Counted from the stretch's first letter, positions 9,832 to 19,745 are shown. The stretch is 22,763 nt of DNA from Elysia marginata (GCA_019649035.1 BMAT01000195.1:42121-64883), one strand, 5' to 3'. Numbers and translations: made by a program. Notes: generated by a model not told the origin, from the letters alone.

Positions 9832-9972
9832 CTCTATAGCGTCCCTGATGCCTTGAAGCTCAACATCTACATTTTGTTCAGCAATGTCACGTGCCCTCTC
9901 CTGAACTATGACCCTCTGGTCAAGGGTCAATTTGTCGGTCTTGAAAGCCAAGGACAAGGTCACAAACTTGCT
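9832..9972 (-). CDS. IRAG1-like: IRAG-like exon: MRVI1 coiled-coil core, first part
   Basis: A 141-nt exon, 47 codons, phase 0 in and out. The acceptor is ccttgacag|AGC and the donor is ATAGAG|GTGGTG. The donor is less typical but acceptable. It encodes SKFVTLSLAFKTDKLTLDQR followed by VIVQERARDIAEQ and an acidic tail. This is the most diagnostic stretch in the window. The family signature runs L-S/T-L-A-F-K/R-T/N-D-x-x-T-L, then a charged helix with R/E heptads, as in human IRAG1 and LRMP. The role is inferred to be a parallel coiled coil for self-association and partner binding at the ER membrane. Confidence 0.95.
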
Positions 9973-10755
9973 CTGTCAAGGACAGATAGAAGGAAAAATA
10001 GCAAGCTTATAAATATCATTTATGAAAGCTGCAGTAGAAAATGAACGAGTGCGTTTTTACTTAAATTTGGAATTAAGTATCTACACGTATTTTCTTTTCT
10101 TTTCATTTGAACTCCCTAGAGATGATCAATGTGGTTTTTATGTGCCTGAAGTCTTGTGGATTATCATTTTTTTTTTAATTTTAGCAAGTTCGCTACCTCG
10201 AAAAGTTACTGCAAAAAACGCTAATTTTTGTACTTATTTCACTCAATGAGGCCTAACTTGTCAAATATGGTCTGTACATTTCTTTTTACTCCCAAAATTT
10301 TCAAGTAGGCTCTTTAACTCGGGTTTATCTATTATTATGTTTCCTCGAAAACCGTCGTAAAACCTTTTATTATCTTGTAAGTTAAGGACTTTCATAAATT
10401 AAAAATACATACTCTGTATCTTCCAAAACACACATTAAGTGTAGTTCTGAAAAGAATACGTCTTTCCATACGTTCGTTATGCGTTAAGTGTTACATGTTA
10501 AAACTGACATGAGAAGTTCAAACATGAAATAGGTAGACGTGTCCGTCTGAGAAGGCAATAAAAGATCTGCTTGCAATGCGTTTCCAGTATCTTTACTCTT
10601 TACATAATAAAAGAAAAACGTAGAGCTGTGAATGTGTGTCAGGTACACTTCTACAAATGTTTCCTATTAGTTTTGCAGTGTATGCGTCATTTTGTTTATT
10701 AGTGTATTTGTCATTTGTTGAAATATCATGTTATTGTTGGATAATTCAAGCTTAC
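9973..10755. other. Intron
   Basis: AT-rich intron between the 31-nt exon and the first coiled-coil exon. No repeats or further exons are evident. Confidence 0.6.
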
Positions 10756-10786
10756 CTCGACTTCTTTCTCAGAAAGCTGGTCAACA
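10756..10786 (-). CDS. IRAG1-like: IRAG-like short exon (31 nt) at coiled-coil start
   Basis: A short exon of 31 nt, phase 2 in and phase 0 out. The acceptor is atattcacag|T and the donor is GTCGAG|GTAAGC. It encodes VDQLSEKEVE. It bridges the phase-2 end of the 19366 exon to the phase-0 start of the next exon. The joined peptide LGLSVEDDEKDVTVDQLSEK, continued by EVESKFVTLSLAF, aligns with the vertebrate segment LGLTKLDLTEDEVESVFSQL. The spliced phase, the consensus splice sites and the residue-level match together make this convincing despite its size. Automated gene finders often miss an exon this small. Confidence 0.9.
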
Positions 10787-11399
10787 CTGTGAATATAAAA
10801 AATACAAGTTATAATTATTATTATTATTATTTTAGAGAAAAAATGAAAACTGGAACTTGTATTATCAAGCCTCCGTGTGTATATCATTGAGCGTATTCTT
10901 GAGATCAGCGCTGAAAGAGAGGCCTTTTTGTGTTTAATGTGCCTTGAAGATTAGACCCGTTCGATGAAAGATCGTGACATTTTAGTGTTGTTTTGTTCTG
11001 GGAGGGGGGGGGTGATGAACATAAATAAAATTTGTGGTTTATTGTTTCATGGGCAGATAGCTGAGCTAGGAGTGATAGATTAAATCCTCTCATTAATGAA
11101 TTCAATTAGCGTGACATTGTGTGGTGATCTAAATAAGGTAGACATTAATTTGCAGATCAAACCCTAGGCCACCTTACTCTAACAGCCTAGATCAAACCTA
11201 ATTCAGGTTTGTTTAACAAGCGTCGCATGACTTTTGCTAGAACATTGCAGTTTCCGCAATAAGAAAAGGCGAATATGTTCTCCTGCTACAAGAGAAGAAC
11301 TATTTTCTCATTGTAAACATCAGTACACAACAGTCCTCAGTTATCACTAATTGCTAGCTCTTCGACCCTTGCTTTTCTCTGAGCCTGATACCAAAGTAG

Positions 11400-11515
11400 A
11401 GAGTCCGAGAAGGTTAGAAATAGAGAGGACAGAAACACTGATAGAAGAGAGAGGGAGAGCGGAAGAGAGAGAGACACACACACACAGAGCGATATACAGT
11501 AATAAAGAAAAAGAA
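11400..11515 (+). repeat. GA/CA-rich low-complexity tract
   Basis: GAGAGA and GGAGAG motifs followed by a CA array at 11474-11486 and then AAAGAAAAAG. It has the same layout as the blocks at 3601-3960 and 11830-12130. Confidence 0.7.
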
Positions 11516-11707
11516 AAAAAGCTATTGAAACATAAAAGTTTCCGTGACAAAAGTGATAGACCTAAGAACCTCTAGTGAGATACAATAGAGATACAACGAG
11601 ATTTTATAGAATAAATATGTATTAGTAATAAAGGAAGACGATCATAAACTTTGATCTAGCAACAGACGAGAAGAAAGGCAGAACAAGACAGTACAAGACA
11701 GAACATG

Positions 11708-11805
11708 AACAGAGTAAGATTCGAACCCGCACCACTCGCCGGCATCCACCGCCTTGCCAGGCGAGAGACCAGACGAACAGACCACTAAGCCATCCTCTTC
11801 CACAA
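11708..11805 (-). mobile_element. tRNA-like element, class II (Leu/Ser-like) SINE head or tRNA pseudogene
   Basis: On the minus strand, box A-like TGGCTTAGTGG (11792-11782) is followed after a long interval by box B GGGTTCGAATC (11728-11718). The roughly 64-base start-to-start spacing implies a long variable arm, as in Leu or Ser tRNAs. The acceptor arms (GAAGAGG and CTCTGTTC) do not pair well. It sits between two GA/CA tracts. It is unlike the other two SINE heads in this window. Confidence 0.55.
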
Positions 11806-11829
11806 AAAGTTTCAGTCTAAGGACATTTC

Positions 11830-12130
11830 GCTTAAAAAGAGAGAGAGAGAGACAAGGAAGGAAAGAGAGGGAGAGAGTGAGAGAGGATAACGATTGAAAT
11901 GTACAGAAAGGTGTGGCTGGGAGAGACACAACGACAGAGTGAGAAACAGAGAGAGAGAGACACACACACACACACACACAAAGAGAGGATATGTAAAATA
12001 TAACAGACAAAAGGGAATATCGAGAGCGGAGAGGAGTTGATAATGTTGAAAAAGGACAGAGAATAACAAGGGAACTGAGGAAGAAAAAGGAAGAAATCCG
12101 AGAAACTAAGCGAGAAAGACAGAACAGAGA
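11830..12130 (+). repeat. GA-rich tract with (CA)10 array
   Basis: Purine-rich plus strand with GAGAGA runs. A pure CA array lies at 11961-11980. Minus-strand open frames over it are translated repeat rich in Ser, Leu and Cys-Val. Confidence 0.85.
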
Positions 12131-13254
12131 TTTACAGATCGGTTAAAAGTAATAAAGAAAAAGAGGATTTTAAAGGCAAGCGAACCTAAAAGTTAATCCA
12201 AATTGCTCTTATACCGCTAAAACATTTGATTGCGCAAAATGAAAGCCTTAGGTTCAAGGGTATAAATTTGCTTGATGTGACAATGTAAAAGCTATGCCAT
12301 TGACAAGTCTATTAAGAATCTTTTCTTTTGCTAAGAGCCCCACAAAGAACTTAACGCCCATATTGTATAAATTGAGGCAATGCAAACATTCTGCGTAAGA
12401 ATCATTAAACTTAGATCCCTAAAATTAATGCTCGGGAGTCTCTTAAAAACTACATTGTCTAATACGTGCAGCAAATCCGTACGAAGTCTTAACATGCAGT
12501 CAACTTCAATGGCCTTAAGTTAGAGTATTAAAAGAGTTGAATTTCAGTTCTAAAGATTTTAGTAGTTTTTTTTTAAAAGGAAATCTGAACTCAAGCACAG
12601 ATCGGAACTATTGTAAACCTGCAAAGGAATACGGCCTGTTTAGGCCGACCTTATTTGAAATACCGAAATGTAGATTGCATATGCCATTTGGGTCACAAAG
12701 ATGTCAATATCGATCGCAGTAACTAATTTGATTAGTAATCGAGCCTAATAACAACATCTTCAGCACTTAAGAATCGAATGATTCAATTTTTTTCACGACT
12801 AAGAACAAGAAGCCTTATGTTGGTTAATCTCTCTAGTACCAATCTAACTTTGCGGACTTCCATAAATTTAAAGCAGGCAGGCAGGCAGGAGCAATCCATG
12901 ATAGCCTACTACAGAAACTTATAATTTTGTTTACATCGGATGGAAGAACATCAGTGTATAAGCTAGACTGATCCGAAAAGAGCAAAATATGGCGACACAC
13001 ACTTGTTAATATCGTAAAACTAGCCTATGAAATAAAATAACAACGGTTGTCCCTGGCATATGCCGGCACTGTATTAAATAGTAATGAAATGAATAAGAGG
13101 TGAAAAAAAACTAAACTATTAAGAAAAAAACTTCTTAATGAATATGTAAACGTTTTGGAATGGGCGTGGCATTGAACTTAAAATGCCAGAGAAAAAAAAA
13201 TCATTCTCGTCTTTCAGCTTTTTTAGGCCATTAGAAAGGCTAATACAAGTTTAT

Positions 13255-13692
13255 TCATACTCTCCTTGGCTGCTTCTTAATGTGCAATTCGTTCGCCTGG
13301 TAAGTAAAATTTAATGCTAAATCTGATCTCCCCAGGCCCTTTAATGTACTCGTCGTATCATTTTCGTTCACCGTAACGTTGTACCCCATTTTCAGTGCCT
13401 CTTTAATGTTTACTGGGGGACCTATCCCGAGCACATTATGAATGGGGCCTTTTAAGGTCCCATGTAAGTACATACTTTAGGAGTAGAGACTATTAAATAG
13501 AGTGTATTGTGCATTTGCTTTAGTGCAAGTGCGAACATTCCCTGGCTTGGTAAATCTGTTCAAATATTTAGAAGATCCCAATCGTTTCGGTTCATAGGAT
13601 AGTACAGACTTACAAACACCATAAGTAAGGTTTTTATAGATTGCAGCTTTTTCATTACGATATAGGTAGTATACATTGTATATGGCGGTCAC
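13255..13692 (-). pseudogene. Decayed open frame of unknown origin in the long intron
   Basis: A single minus-strand frame runs for about 145 codons with one internal TAA (near 13485). The first half begins after a strong pyrimidine tract and an AG (exon-like border at 13691). It contains KSVLSYEPKRLGSSKYLNRF. The second half contains EALKMGYNVTVNENDTTSTL. AATAAA on the minus strand (13255-13250) overlaps the final TGA. I recognise no family. It could be a relic of a mobile element, an unused terminal exon, or chance in a stretch with slightly higher GC. In the phase of the IRAG-like transcript an exon starting at 13691 would hit a stop within about a dozen codons. Confidence 0.3.
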
Positions 13693-13699
13693 TGTTATG

Positions 13700-13800
13700 A
13701 GGAGATAGAAAAAGAAAGAGAGAGACAGAGATATAGACAGATAGAGACAGAGATAGGCGGAGACAGAGGTAGGGAAAGAGAGTCAGAGAAGAAAAAAACA
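13700..13800 (+). repeat. GA-rich tract
   Basis: GAGAGACAGAGATATAGACAGATAGAGA type sequence with a degenerate GACAGA period. The opposite strand forms the pyrimidine tract upstream of the decayed open frame. Confidence 0.8.
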
Positions 13801-14419
13801 GATAAGATGTGAAAAGGCATGACCCATACAGTGATTCTTCATTTAGATCAAGAAATTTATTTCAAATATGAAATGAAATAGAAAACAACAGACAGATACA
13901 TGTACCACTGTGTCCCTTTCTGTGTGTGTTCTAAGAAAGTACTATGAAACAGTACATTTTCAAACACATATATAAGTTTCATTGATTAGAAAACGAAAAT
14001 CTTCTCTATGCTTATCGTTTTATTGCAACTTTTTTTTCTTGCTTTACACATTTTGCAAAAGACATAATACCAGGTGTCGGTTCACACACAGATGACGGTA
14101 TTCAAATGTCTGTGTTATCTGCTCTCAGTTCAAAACAACTACCAGTGTAAAGTTCCAGAAAACTTTATTATGAAATGGTTTTTGCTGTTCACAAAGTACA
14201 AATCAATAAAAGTCCAGAAGCGCAATTTGTTTTTTGTTTCTGCAGTTTGGTCATGGGCAGAGACAAAAGGCTTGCTTTTAGACTTAATTTTATTTTTTGT
14301 CTTTTTTTCCAGATGCGGCATTTTTTCTTGTTTCAGAGGTTTGAACAAATTGACAGTTAAGTACTTGTATGAGTATTAATTTTCTTTTCTTTCCTCTTTA
14401 TTAACTTTTATATTTACTA

Positions 14420-14482
14420 CATCTTCCTCTGTCTCTCTCTTTTTATCTCTCTCTCTCTGTCTCTCTCTCCCTCTCTCTCTTA
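14420..14482 (+). repeat. CT-rich tract
   Basis: Imperfect CTCTGTCTCTCT repeats of about 60 bp within the long intron. Plus strand is pyrimidine, opposite to the neighbouring GA tracts. Confidence 0.85.
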
Positions 14483-15253
14483 CGCTTTTGATACATTACC
14501 CTTCAAATCCCTTAATTACCCAAAAAATAGAATATCGTGATCAGTACTATACAATTATAATACTAGGAAATTATTAAACAAATGATATGCCACTACTAGG
14601 AGTTTGTTTTTTAAATTGATGTTTTCTTTTCGTAAAGATGTTGGACGGCTTTCGAGATCGTAAAGAGATCATATTCCCTAATTTGTCCTTTCCATAGTTT
14701 AAAGGACCTTAAACAAGTTGAGCACTACAGGCCTATTACATTATGTACATTATCAGAAAGATAAATAATATCTATTTCAACTAAATGTTTTCGAGTGTTT
14801 CGTCTCTCCGTTGTAAAAAAACCATTCACTATTTTTTTTGTTTCCTTTAGTTATCTACACAATACATTACTCGCGACCAGAGTGGCTGGAACAGATGTCG
14901 GGAATTCTCATTTTAGAATGTTCCCTTTTTCTGCTCTTCCTCTCTTCTTTAAATCAACAAAAAATATAAATACTTTTCCCCAAAATGTTGAAAATTTGAA
15001 GTTTTTTTTTACTTTTGGGCGTTCAGAAAAAAAATAATTATATTGTCCCAACTTGCAACGCTTTCAAATCTCAAAGATGCGATATCCGACTTTTTTGCAT
15101 TGATTGCGAGACATATCTAAGCGGCGATGTAATATGAACACATCTTGATCAATGTGCTTCCCACATTTCCATCTTTCCGTGACTTCTATATTGTAAAGAT
15201 TATTACATAGTTCTTTTTCCAACAAACAATTCTAGGTGTTTATGAGTTTCCAA

Positions 15254-15393
15254 TAAGTGGACGGTAAGACCGTGACATTACTGCCTGGCCCATTCTGCTC
15301 CGATGAATCTGGGGCAGGCCAAAGATGCAGACTAATCAAGAGTTCTCGCTCCATGCGGCGTGTTTGTTCTGTGTTGAGTTTTGCGTCCACTAA
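15254..15393. mobile_element. MITE-like element, 140 bp
   Basis: Terminal inverted repeats TAAGTGGACG (15254-15263) and CGTCCACTAA (15384-15393) match at 9 of 10 positions. They are flanked directly by GTTTCCAA (15246-15253) and GTTTCCCAA (15394-15402), a near-perfect 8-bp direct repeat. Inside, GCCTGGCCC (15283-15291) and GGGGCAGGC (15311-15319) form a hairpin. No coding capacity. An 8-bp duplication would fit hAT-type transposition. The short repeats leave some chance of coincidence. Confidence 0.5.
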
Positions 15394-15579
15394 GTTTCCC
15401 AAAGATGCTTAGCAGGGGCAGAATGATGTGACGTTTTTGGCGTGTTGAGCTAACTTGTACCTGGATAACACCAGGTTAGGCTCGTCAACAACAGAAGGTG
15501 TTTTATGAAAATATACAATGATCCTCGACACCAGTCATTTTCCACGGCACCAGTCTGGCAACGTATGTTTCAGAGGAAG

Positions 15580-16200
15580 AGGGTGTATGTGTGTGAGTGT
15601 GTGTGTGTGTGAGAGAGAGTATGTGGCAGGGAACAAGAAACCCGAAAAAGAAAAAAGAGAGAAACACGAGTGAAAAGAATTTTAAAAATTAAAAGGAATA
15701 ATGACGCAAAGGAGAACGCGACAAGGGGAGGGGTAAAGATAGCTTATGTTTGAGGGCAAAGGCAAAGAGAGAATGAGAGTAAGGAATGAGAAAGATGAGA
15801 AGAAATATTTTAATAGGGAGTAAGAACGAACAAAGAAGGTAAAAGAGCAATAGATACAGGGGGTCTGAGAAAGAGAGATGGTGCGTGTGTACGTGTGTGC
15901 GTGCGTGAGAAAAAGAGAGAGCGACATATCGAAGAGAGGTTAATAGAGAGATAAAGACTAAGAGAAGACAGGAAACCAATAAGGAAGAAAGGCAAGGTAT
16001 GCTAATTTCAATATTAGAAAGGCATTAAAAATATAAACAAAATTTTCAGGCAACTAGAATGATAGGAGCAGAAGGTAAACAATCTAGCGATTGTAGTGAA
16101 GTAAATAGGTAAGTAGATAATAAGATAACTATAGACTGACGGTAAAAAGAGAGTGAGAGAGAGAGAGAAAGAGAGAGAGAAGGAGAAAGAACAGAGACTG
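15580..16200 (+). repeat. TG array and long purine-rich tract
   Basis: A GT/TG array (about 15582-15611) is followed by roughly 550 bp of purine-rich plus strand with GAGAGA clusters (15612-15619, 16150-16185) and a GTGTGTACGTGTGTGCGTGCG patch near 15883-15907 (about 20 bases). Overlapping minus-strand frames are translated repeat. Confidence 0.8.
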
Positions 16201-16541
16201 AAAATTAAAGGGGAAGTAATTGTGAGCCGAATCTCAAATAAGAAACCAGGATGGCAGATTTTGTCTTAAAGTATCAAATCGATTACAAAACAGAGATGCC
16301 AAAATTTAAAAAAAATGAACCAATAAACAAATAAACCGACATCTAATATTTAATTAAATGATTAATAGATTTATCTTTCACTGAAGTTTCATAAATTTAA
16401 TGACTTTTTAAAAGGTAACGTAGCTCTGTTTCCCCCTAGCCTATCAAGCCTCTCTGCGAAAGGTTAAAAAAACCAACTCAACAGTGTGTTTACACCAAGA
16501 GCACAACAATACAATTGAATAATACGAAATATTCATTTCAC

Positions 16542-16607
16542 CTGCTGCGTTTTCTGCAAACAGCCTTGTTGAGCATGTGGGAAAACTTTCGCACAGCTTC
16601 CATTGCT
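16542..16607 (-). CDS. IRAG1-like: Candidate 66-nt cassette exon of the IRAG-like gene
   Basis: An exon-like block of 66 nt, phase 2 in and phase 2 out, on the minus strand. The acceptor is gaagacag|AGCAATGG and the donor is CAGCAG|GTGAAA. It encodes AMEAVRKFSHMLNKAVCRKR then Ser. Because 66 is divisible by three and the phases match, it can be included or skipped between 19366 and 10786 without breaking the frame. The exons on either side also join correctly without it, and the vertebrate family has no counterpart that I recall, so I read it as an alternative cassette. The peptide is a basic amphipathic helix with two R-K-x-S sites. The pyrimidine tract before the acceptor is weak. A chance open frame is possible. 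Confidence 0.45.
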
Positions 16608-17027
16608 CTGTCTTCCCAGGGAAAGTAAACCCTTATTAGACAAGCTTCTAAGCGTTTAATCACAGATGTCCAAGTGCGAAGGCCACGTAGGTCAACTTAT
16701 GAAAACAAAAACCCAGAAGTTTCGATCAGAATGAAAACATCTGCTCTTACCCTACTGAGTTTTCATGTCACAGCAAAAAAATTTATATGGAACGTAACCC
16801 ATATCTCTGAATTATGCCCGGTTTCATTGCTTGATCCCATAAGCTAGTTAAATGAGCTACATATACGAAAGTTCTTAGTGCGTGGACCAAGTGTTAACAT
16901 AAAAGTCTCTGTCGTAAAGACTATTCAAATCTGCGGACCCGAACTTAACTCTTATTACTTCACGTACACCATGATTGTCATTACATTAAAAACGAATATA
17001 CCACCTCAGGAAGTTTTGGCAGATCAT

Positions 17028-17425
17028 CTGAATTCGGTCCGCTTTTGTTATAATTATATCTATCACAAGATTAAAGGTTTGGTTCAATATCTGAATTCGG
17101 TCCACTCTTGATATACTTCTACCACAAGATTCAAGGGTTGGCTAAATACCTGAATTCGGTCCACTCTTGTTATACCTCTATCACAATACAGTTCAAGGTT
17201 TAGATAAATATCTGAATTCGGTCCACTCTTGTCATACCTCTATCACAATACAGTTCAAGGTTTAGATAAATATCTGGATTCGGTCCACTCTTGTTAAACC
17301 TCTATCACAATATAATTCAAGGTTTGTCCATTGTAAAGACCCATATAACAAGTTTTGTGTTTGGCTGAACAACGGAATTCGATCAGCTTTTGTAATAACT
17401 ATATCAAAAGTTCGAATCTATGACA
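17028..17425 (+). repeat. Minisatellite, about 60-bp unit, six copies
   Basis: Units start at 17028, 17091, 17150, 17212, 17274 and 17373 with CTGAATTCGGTCC (last two CTGGATTCGGTCC and CGGAATTCGATCA). Units 3 and 4 are nearly identical at 62 bp. Unit 5 carries an insertion that makes it about 99 bp, and unit 6 is diverged. It lies in the intron between 19366 and the 16.5-kb candidate exon. The plus-strand frame ending at 17111 runs through units 1-2 and is not a gene. Confidence 0.93.
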
Positions 17426-17429
17426 TTTC

Positions 17430-19365
17430 TCAGAAAACACAGGCTACACACAGCTAATCACTGCACAAAATAATAATCTATTAAGAAGAAACTCGGAATT
17501 ATTACTAAGCTTAACTGTTTTTCAGCGCATGTTCGGCAATACTAAGCTAGATGTACTTCTCATCGAGGAAAGAGAGTGGGAGATAAAAGAATAATTCCAC
17601 AGGTGTGCCTCTCTCACGACGGCGTCATCAAACATTGACTGGTGTTCTTATTAGTGTCTCGAGCAGTAATATGAACTTTTAATGCGTCACCTACAAAATT
17701 AATATCTTTGTGTCCTTAGATTCTTTGGTGGTTACGAAAGGTCTTTGAAAATGACATATAGTTGTAAGAGTTCATACTTTTTTTTCAAACGTTTTTTAAC
17801 TATCGCATATACCATATGTATCGATATGGAATAATGAAATGTGTGGAATTACTAAAGAATACAGGCACATTATTTTTTGAGGTGAATAGGTTTAACCAGG
17901 CAAAAAAAACCGTGAGAATTTTAAATTATTAAGTTATTAAATTTTTCTAGGAGTGTAGTTTATACACTGCAAGAGGTTGAAAACATTGCAACTCACAATG
18001 TTTTATAACTATCCTAAGATGTTTCATTTCGTGGCAAAGAAATGTGACTTAAGGTATAAATTTTTTTTCTAATTTAAAAGGGCAATAGCTGGAAATTATT
18101 CTGAGCGTCTGGATGGTCTTAATGTATCCTCAAGTTGCTTCACAACTTTCAAATACGAATGAGCTCTTTTTGTTCTTAATTATGTTTTGGCGATCCGTTT
18201 TAACATTACTTGGCACAACTTCACATGATTTCATTATGTCTTTCGTATGATTGTAGCTTTAATAAATTTTTACTTAGTCCTTATTACGAAAAAATGTAAG
18301 AAATACATTTTTTTTTCGACTCAAAGACTTTCATTTGCTTTGCTATCGTAACGTAGATAAAGAGGTGGCGGTTGACAGACAGCCTCAACGGTTTGCGAGA
18401 TCAATACAAAGAAACTTAGGTTTTAAGTTAAAGAGAGCTAATTATTGACCTGTCAATAAAAGTAATAATTATTTTACACGAAGTAGAGTACTAATCAGTA
18501 ATAGGCAATTCTCACTCGTTTGACCAAAGGACCTATTATTTTTGCAATAATTTGGTCACACCTCACAGTCTTCGTTTTAAAACTACACTAGATTATTTCT
18601 AAAAATCTGATTGCCTTTTTAGCGTACCTGACTTTGAATGAAGTAAATATTATTATTTAAAAAAGAATAGCGACTTGAATCTTTGGGCAATGAAATAGTA
18701 TGAAAATCGGGCTACATGTATCTCTTTATAAATTTTTCCTTTTTTCTGTTTTATCCTGAAGACAGATTTATATCTAGATTTCTAGGTTATTTTTTTATTT
18801 TTATTTCATCATTCAAATTTTATTATTGCTTTTCTTTTATTGTTAGTCCTGTCCGTATTTATGTAAGTGTCTTACACGTTTTTTTTTTATTTTTTTTGTC
18901 TGACGAAGGCGCAAAGCCGACAGATCACTTGTTTCGTCAATATTTTTAGAGCTAAAATATATACCTTATTTTAAAAAAATTGACTTGCTTATGTATCTCT
19001 TTATAGTCGTACTTTTCCGAATAGAAAACCTCTATTATAGTAATCATGAAAGAAAAGAAACAAAAAACTTATGAATATGCTGGTATTTGCATACTCTGGG
19101 CGAGAGCTAAGACCATAGCAAATGATTCGGACTTCGAAAATCCTAATTTAAAAACATAATTTTCTCTGCTTCACCTATAACTATTTAAATAACAAAAGCT
19201 TAAATAATTTTGGCACAAACTATGGATTATATCAATAACCTTTTCCTTACATTCGGAAGTTCACAAAAATGCTTCGTTTAAAAAGCAGCAGCCTGGATGT
19301 AAAGTTTGAGATATCCAATTTATTACATTTTGTTGTTGCGTACAGTGAAACTGGATTCTACTCAC
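17430..19365. other. Intron, AT-rich
   Basis: No supported exon, SINE or strong repeat. T-rich between 18716 and 18950, where a hydrophobic plus-strand frame arises from TTT/TTA codons and is not considered a gene. Confidence 0.6.
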
Positions 19366-19745
19366 GTGACATCTTTCTCGTCATCCTCTACAGATAATCC
19401 AAGTTTTCTGAGGAAAGCCTGGGGCAGGGCCAGTGGCGTAGACTGGTCTCCACTGCTTGGTGGACTTGTTGGGATCACATCCGCCCCGTCCTCGTCAGTA
19501 ATGGAAATCTGGGGCATGACCTTTGCTGTTGGAGGCAAGCGGTCAGAGTTTAAGGCCGTTACTCCTGACCTGCGCGACTGGTATGGCGAACCTTGCGGTG
19601 GGAGGGGCTGCACGGGGGGCGGGGCAGTGCTTGTGGGCGTGTTCTCGTCAGCGGCAGAGGACTGATTCTCGGGCTCCGAGGTCTCACTGAGCTCAGGCAG
19701 TTTCATAGTCTTGGTCTTCATTTGCTTCTTGATCGCCAGGTTGTT
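19366..19745 (-). CDS. IRAG1-like: IRAG-like exon: Pro/Ser-rich linker leading into coiled coil
   Basis: The largest exon here, 380 nt, phase 0 in and phase 2 out. The acceptor is ctcag|AACAAC and the donor is GTCAC|GTGAGT, a near-perfect consensus. It encodes about 126 residues. A basic start (NNLAIKKQMKTKTMKL) is followed by an acidic Ser/Glu stretch, a proline-rich patch (STAPPPVQPLPPQGSP), a basic SRRSG site, and the segment VMPQISITDEDGADVIPTSP. It ends LPQAFLRKLGLSVEDDEKDV. The ending corresponds to the KLGL entry into the coiled coil of the MRVI1 family. GC content is well above the flanks, as expected for coding sequence. The middle is probably disordered. The plus strand is also open across most of this stretch, but that frame lacks family resemblance and is a shadow. 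Confidence 0.88.

Larger units (their letters stand above)
10787..16541. other. Long intron with repeats
   Basis: About 5.7 kb without a supported coding exon. It holds an ATT repeat (10811-10832), two GA/CA-rich tracts (11400-11515, 11830-12130), a tRNA-like element (11708-11805), a GCAG/GGCA tetranucleotide patch (12872-12890), a decayed open frame (13255-13692), CT and GA tracts (13700-13800, 14420-14480) and a MITE-like element (15254-15393). The remainder is AT-rich with nothing recognisable. Confidence 0.6.

Noticed and set aside
11642-12010. 122-codon minus-strand frame rich in Ser, Leu and Cys-Val
   Set aside because: It spans the tRNA-like element and a GA/CA simple repeat; no coding character.
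15682-15995. Three overlapping minus-strand frames with Ser/Leu/Phe runs
   Set aside because: They are translated purine-tract complement; mutually overlapping frames of repeat origin.
18716-18949. 77-codon hydrophobic plus-strand frame
   Set aside because: Phe/Leu/Ile richness follows from T-rich DNA; no start context or homology.
19306-19665. 119-codon plus-strand open frame
   Set aside because: It overlaps the minus-strand linker exon, whose frame is phase-linked and has family similarity. The plus frame is its antisense shadow.
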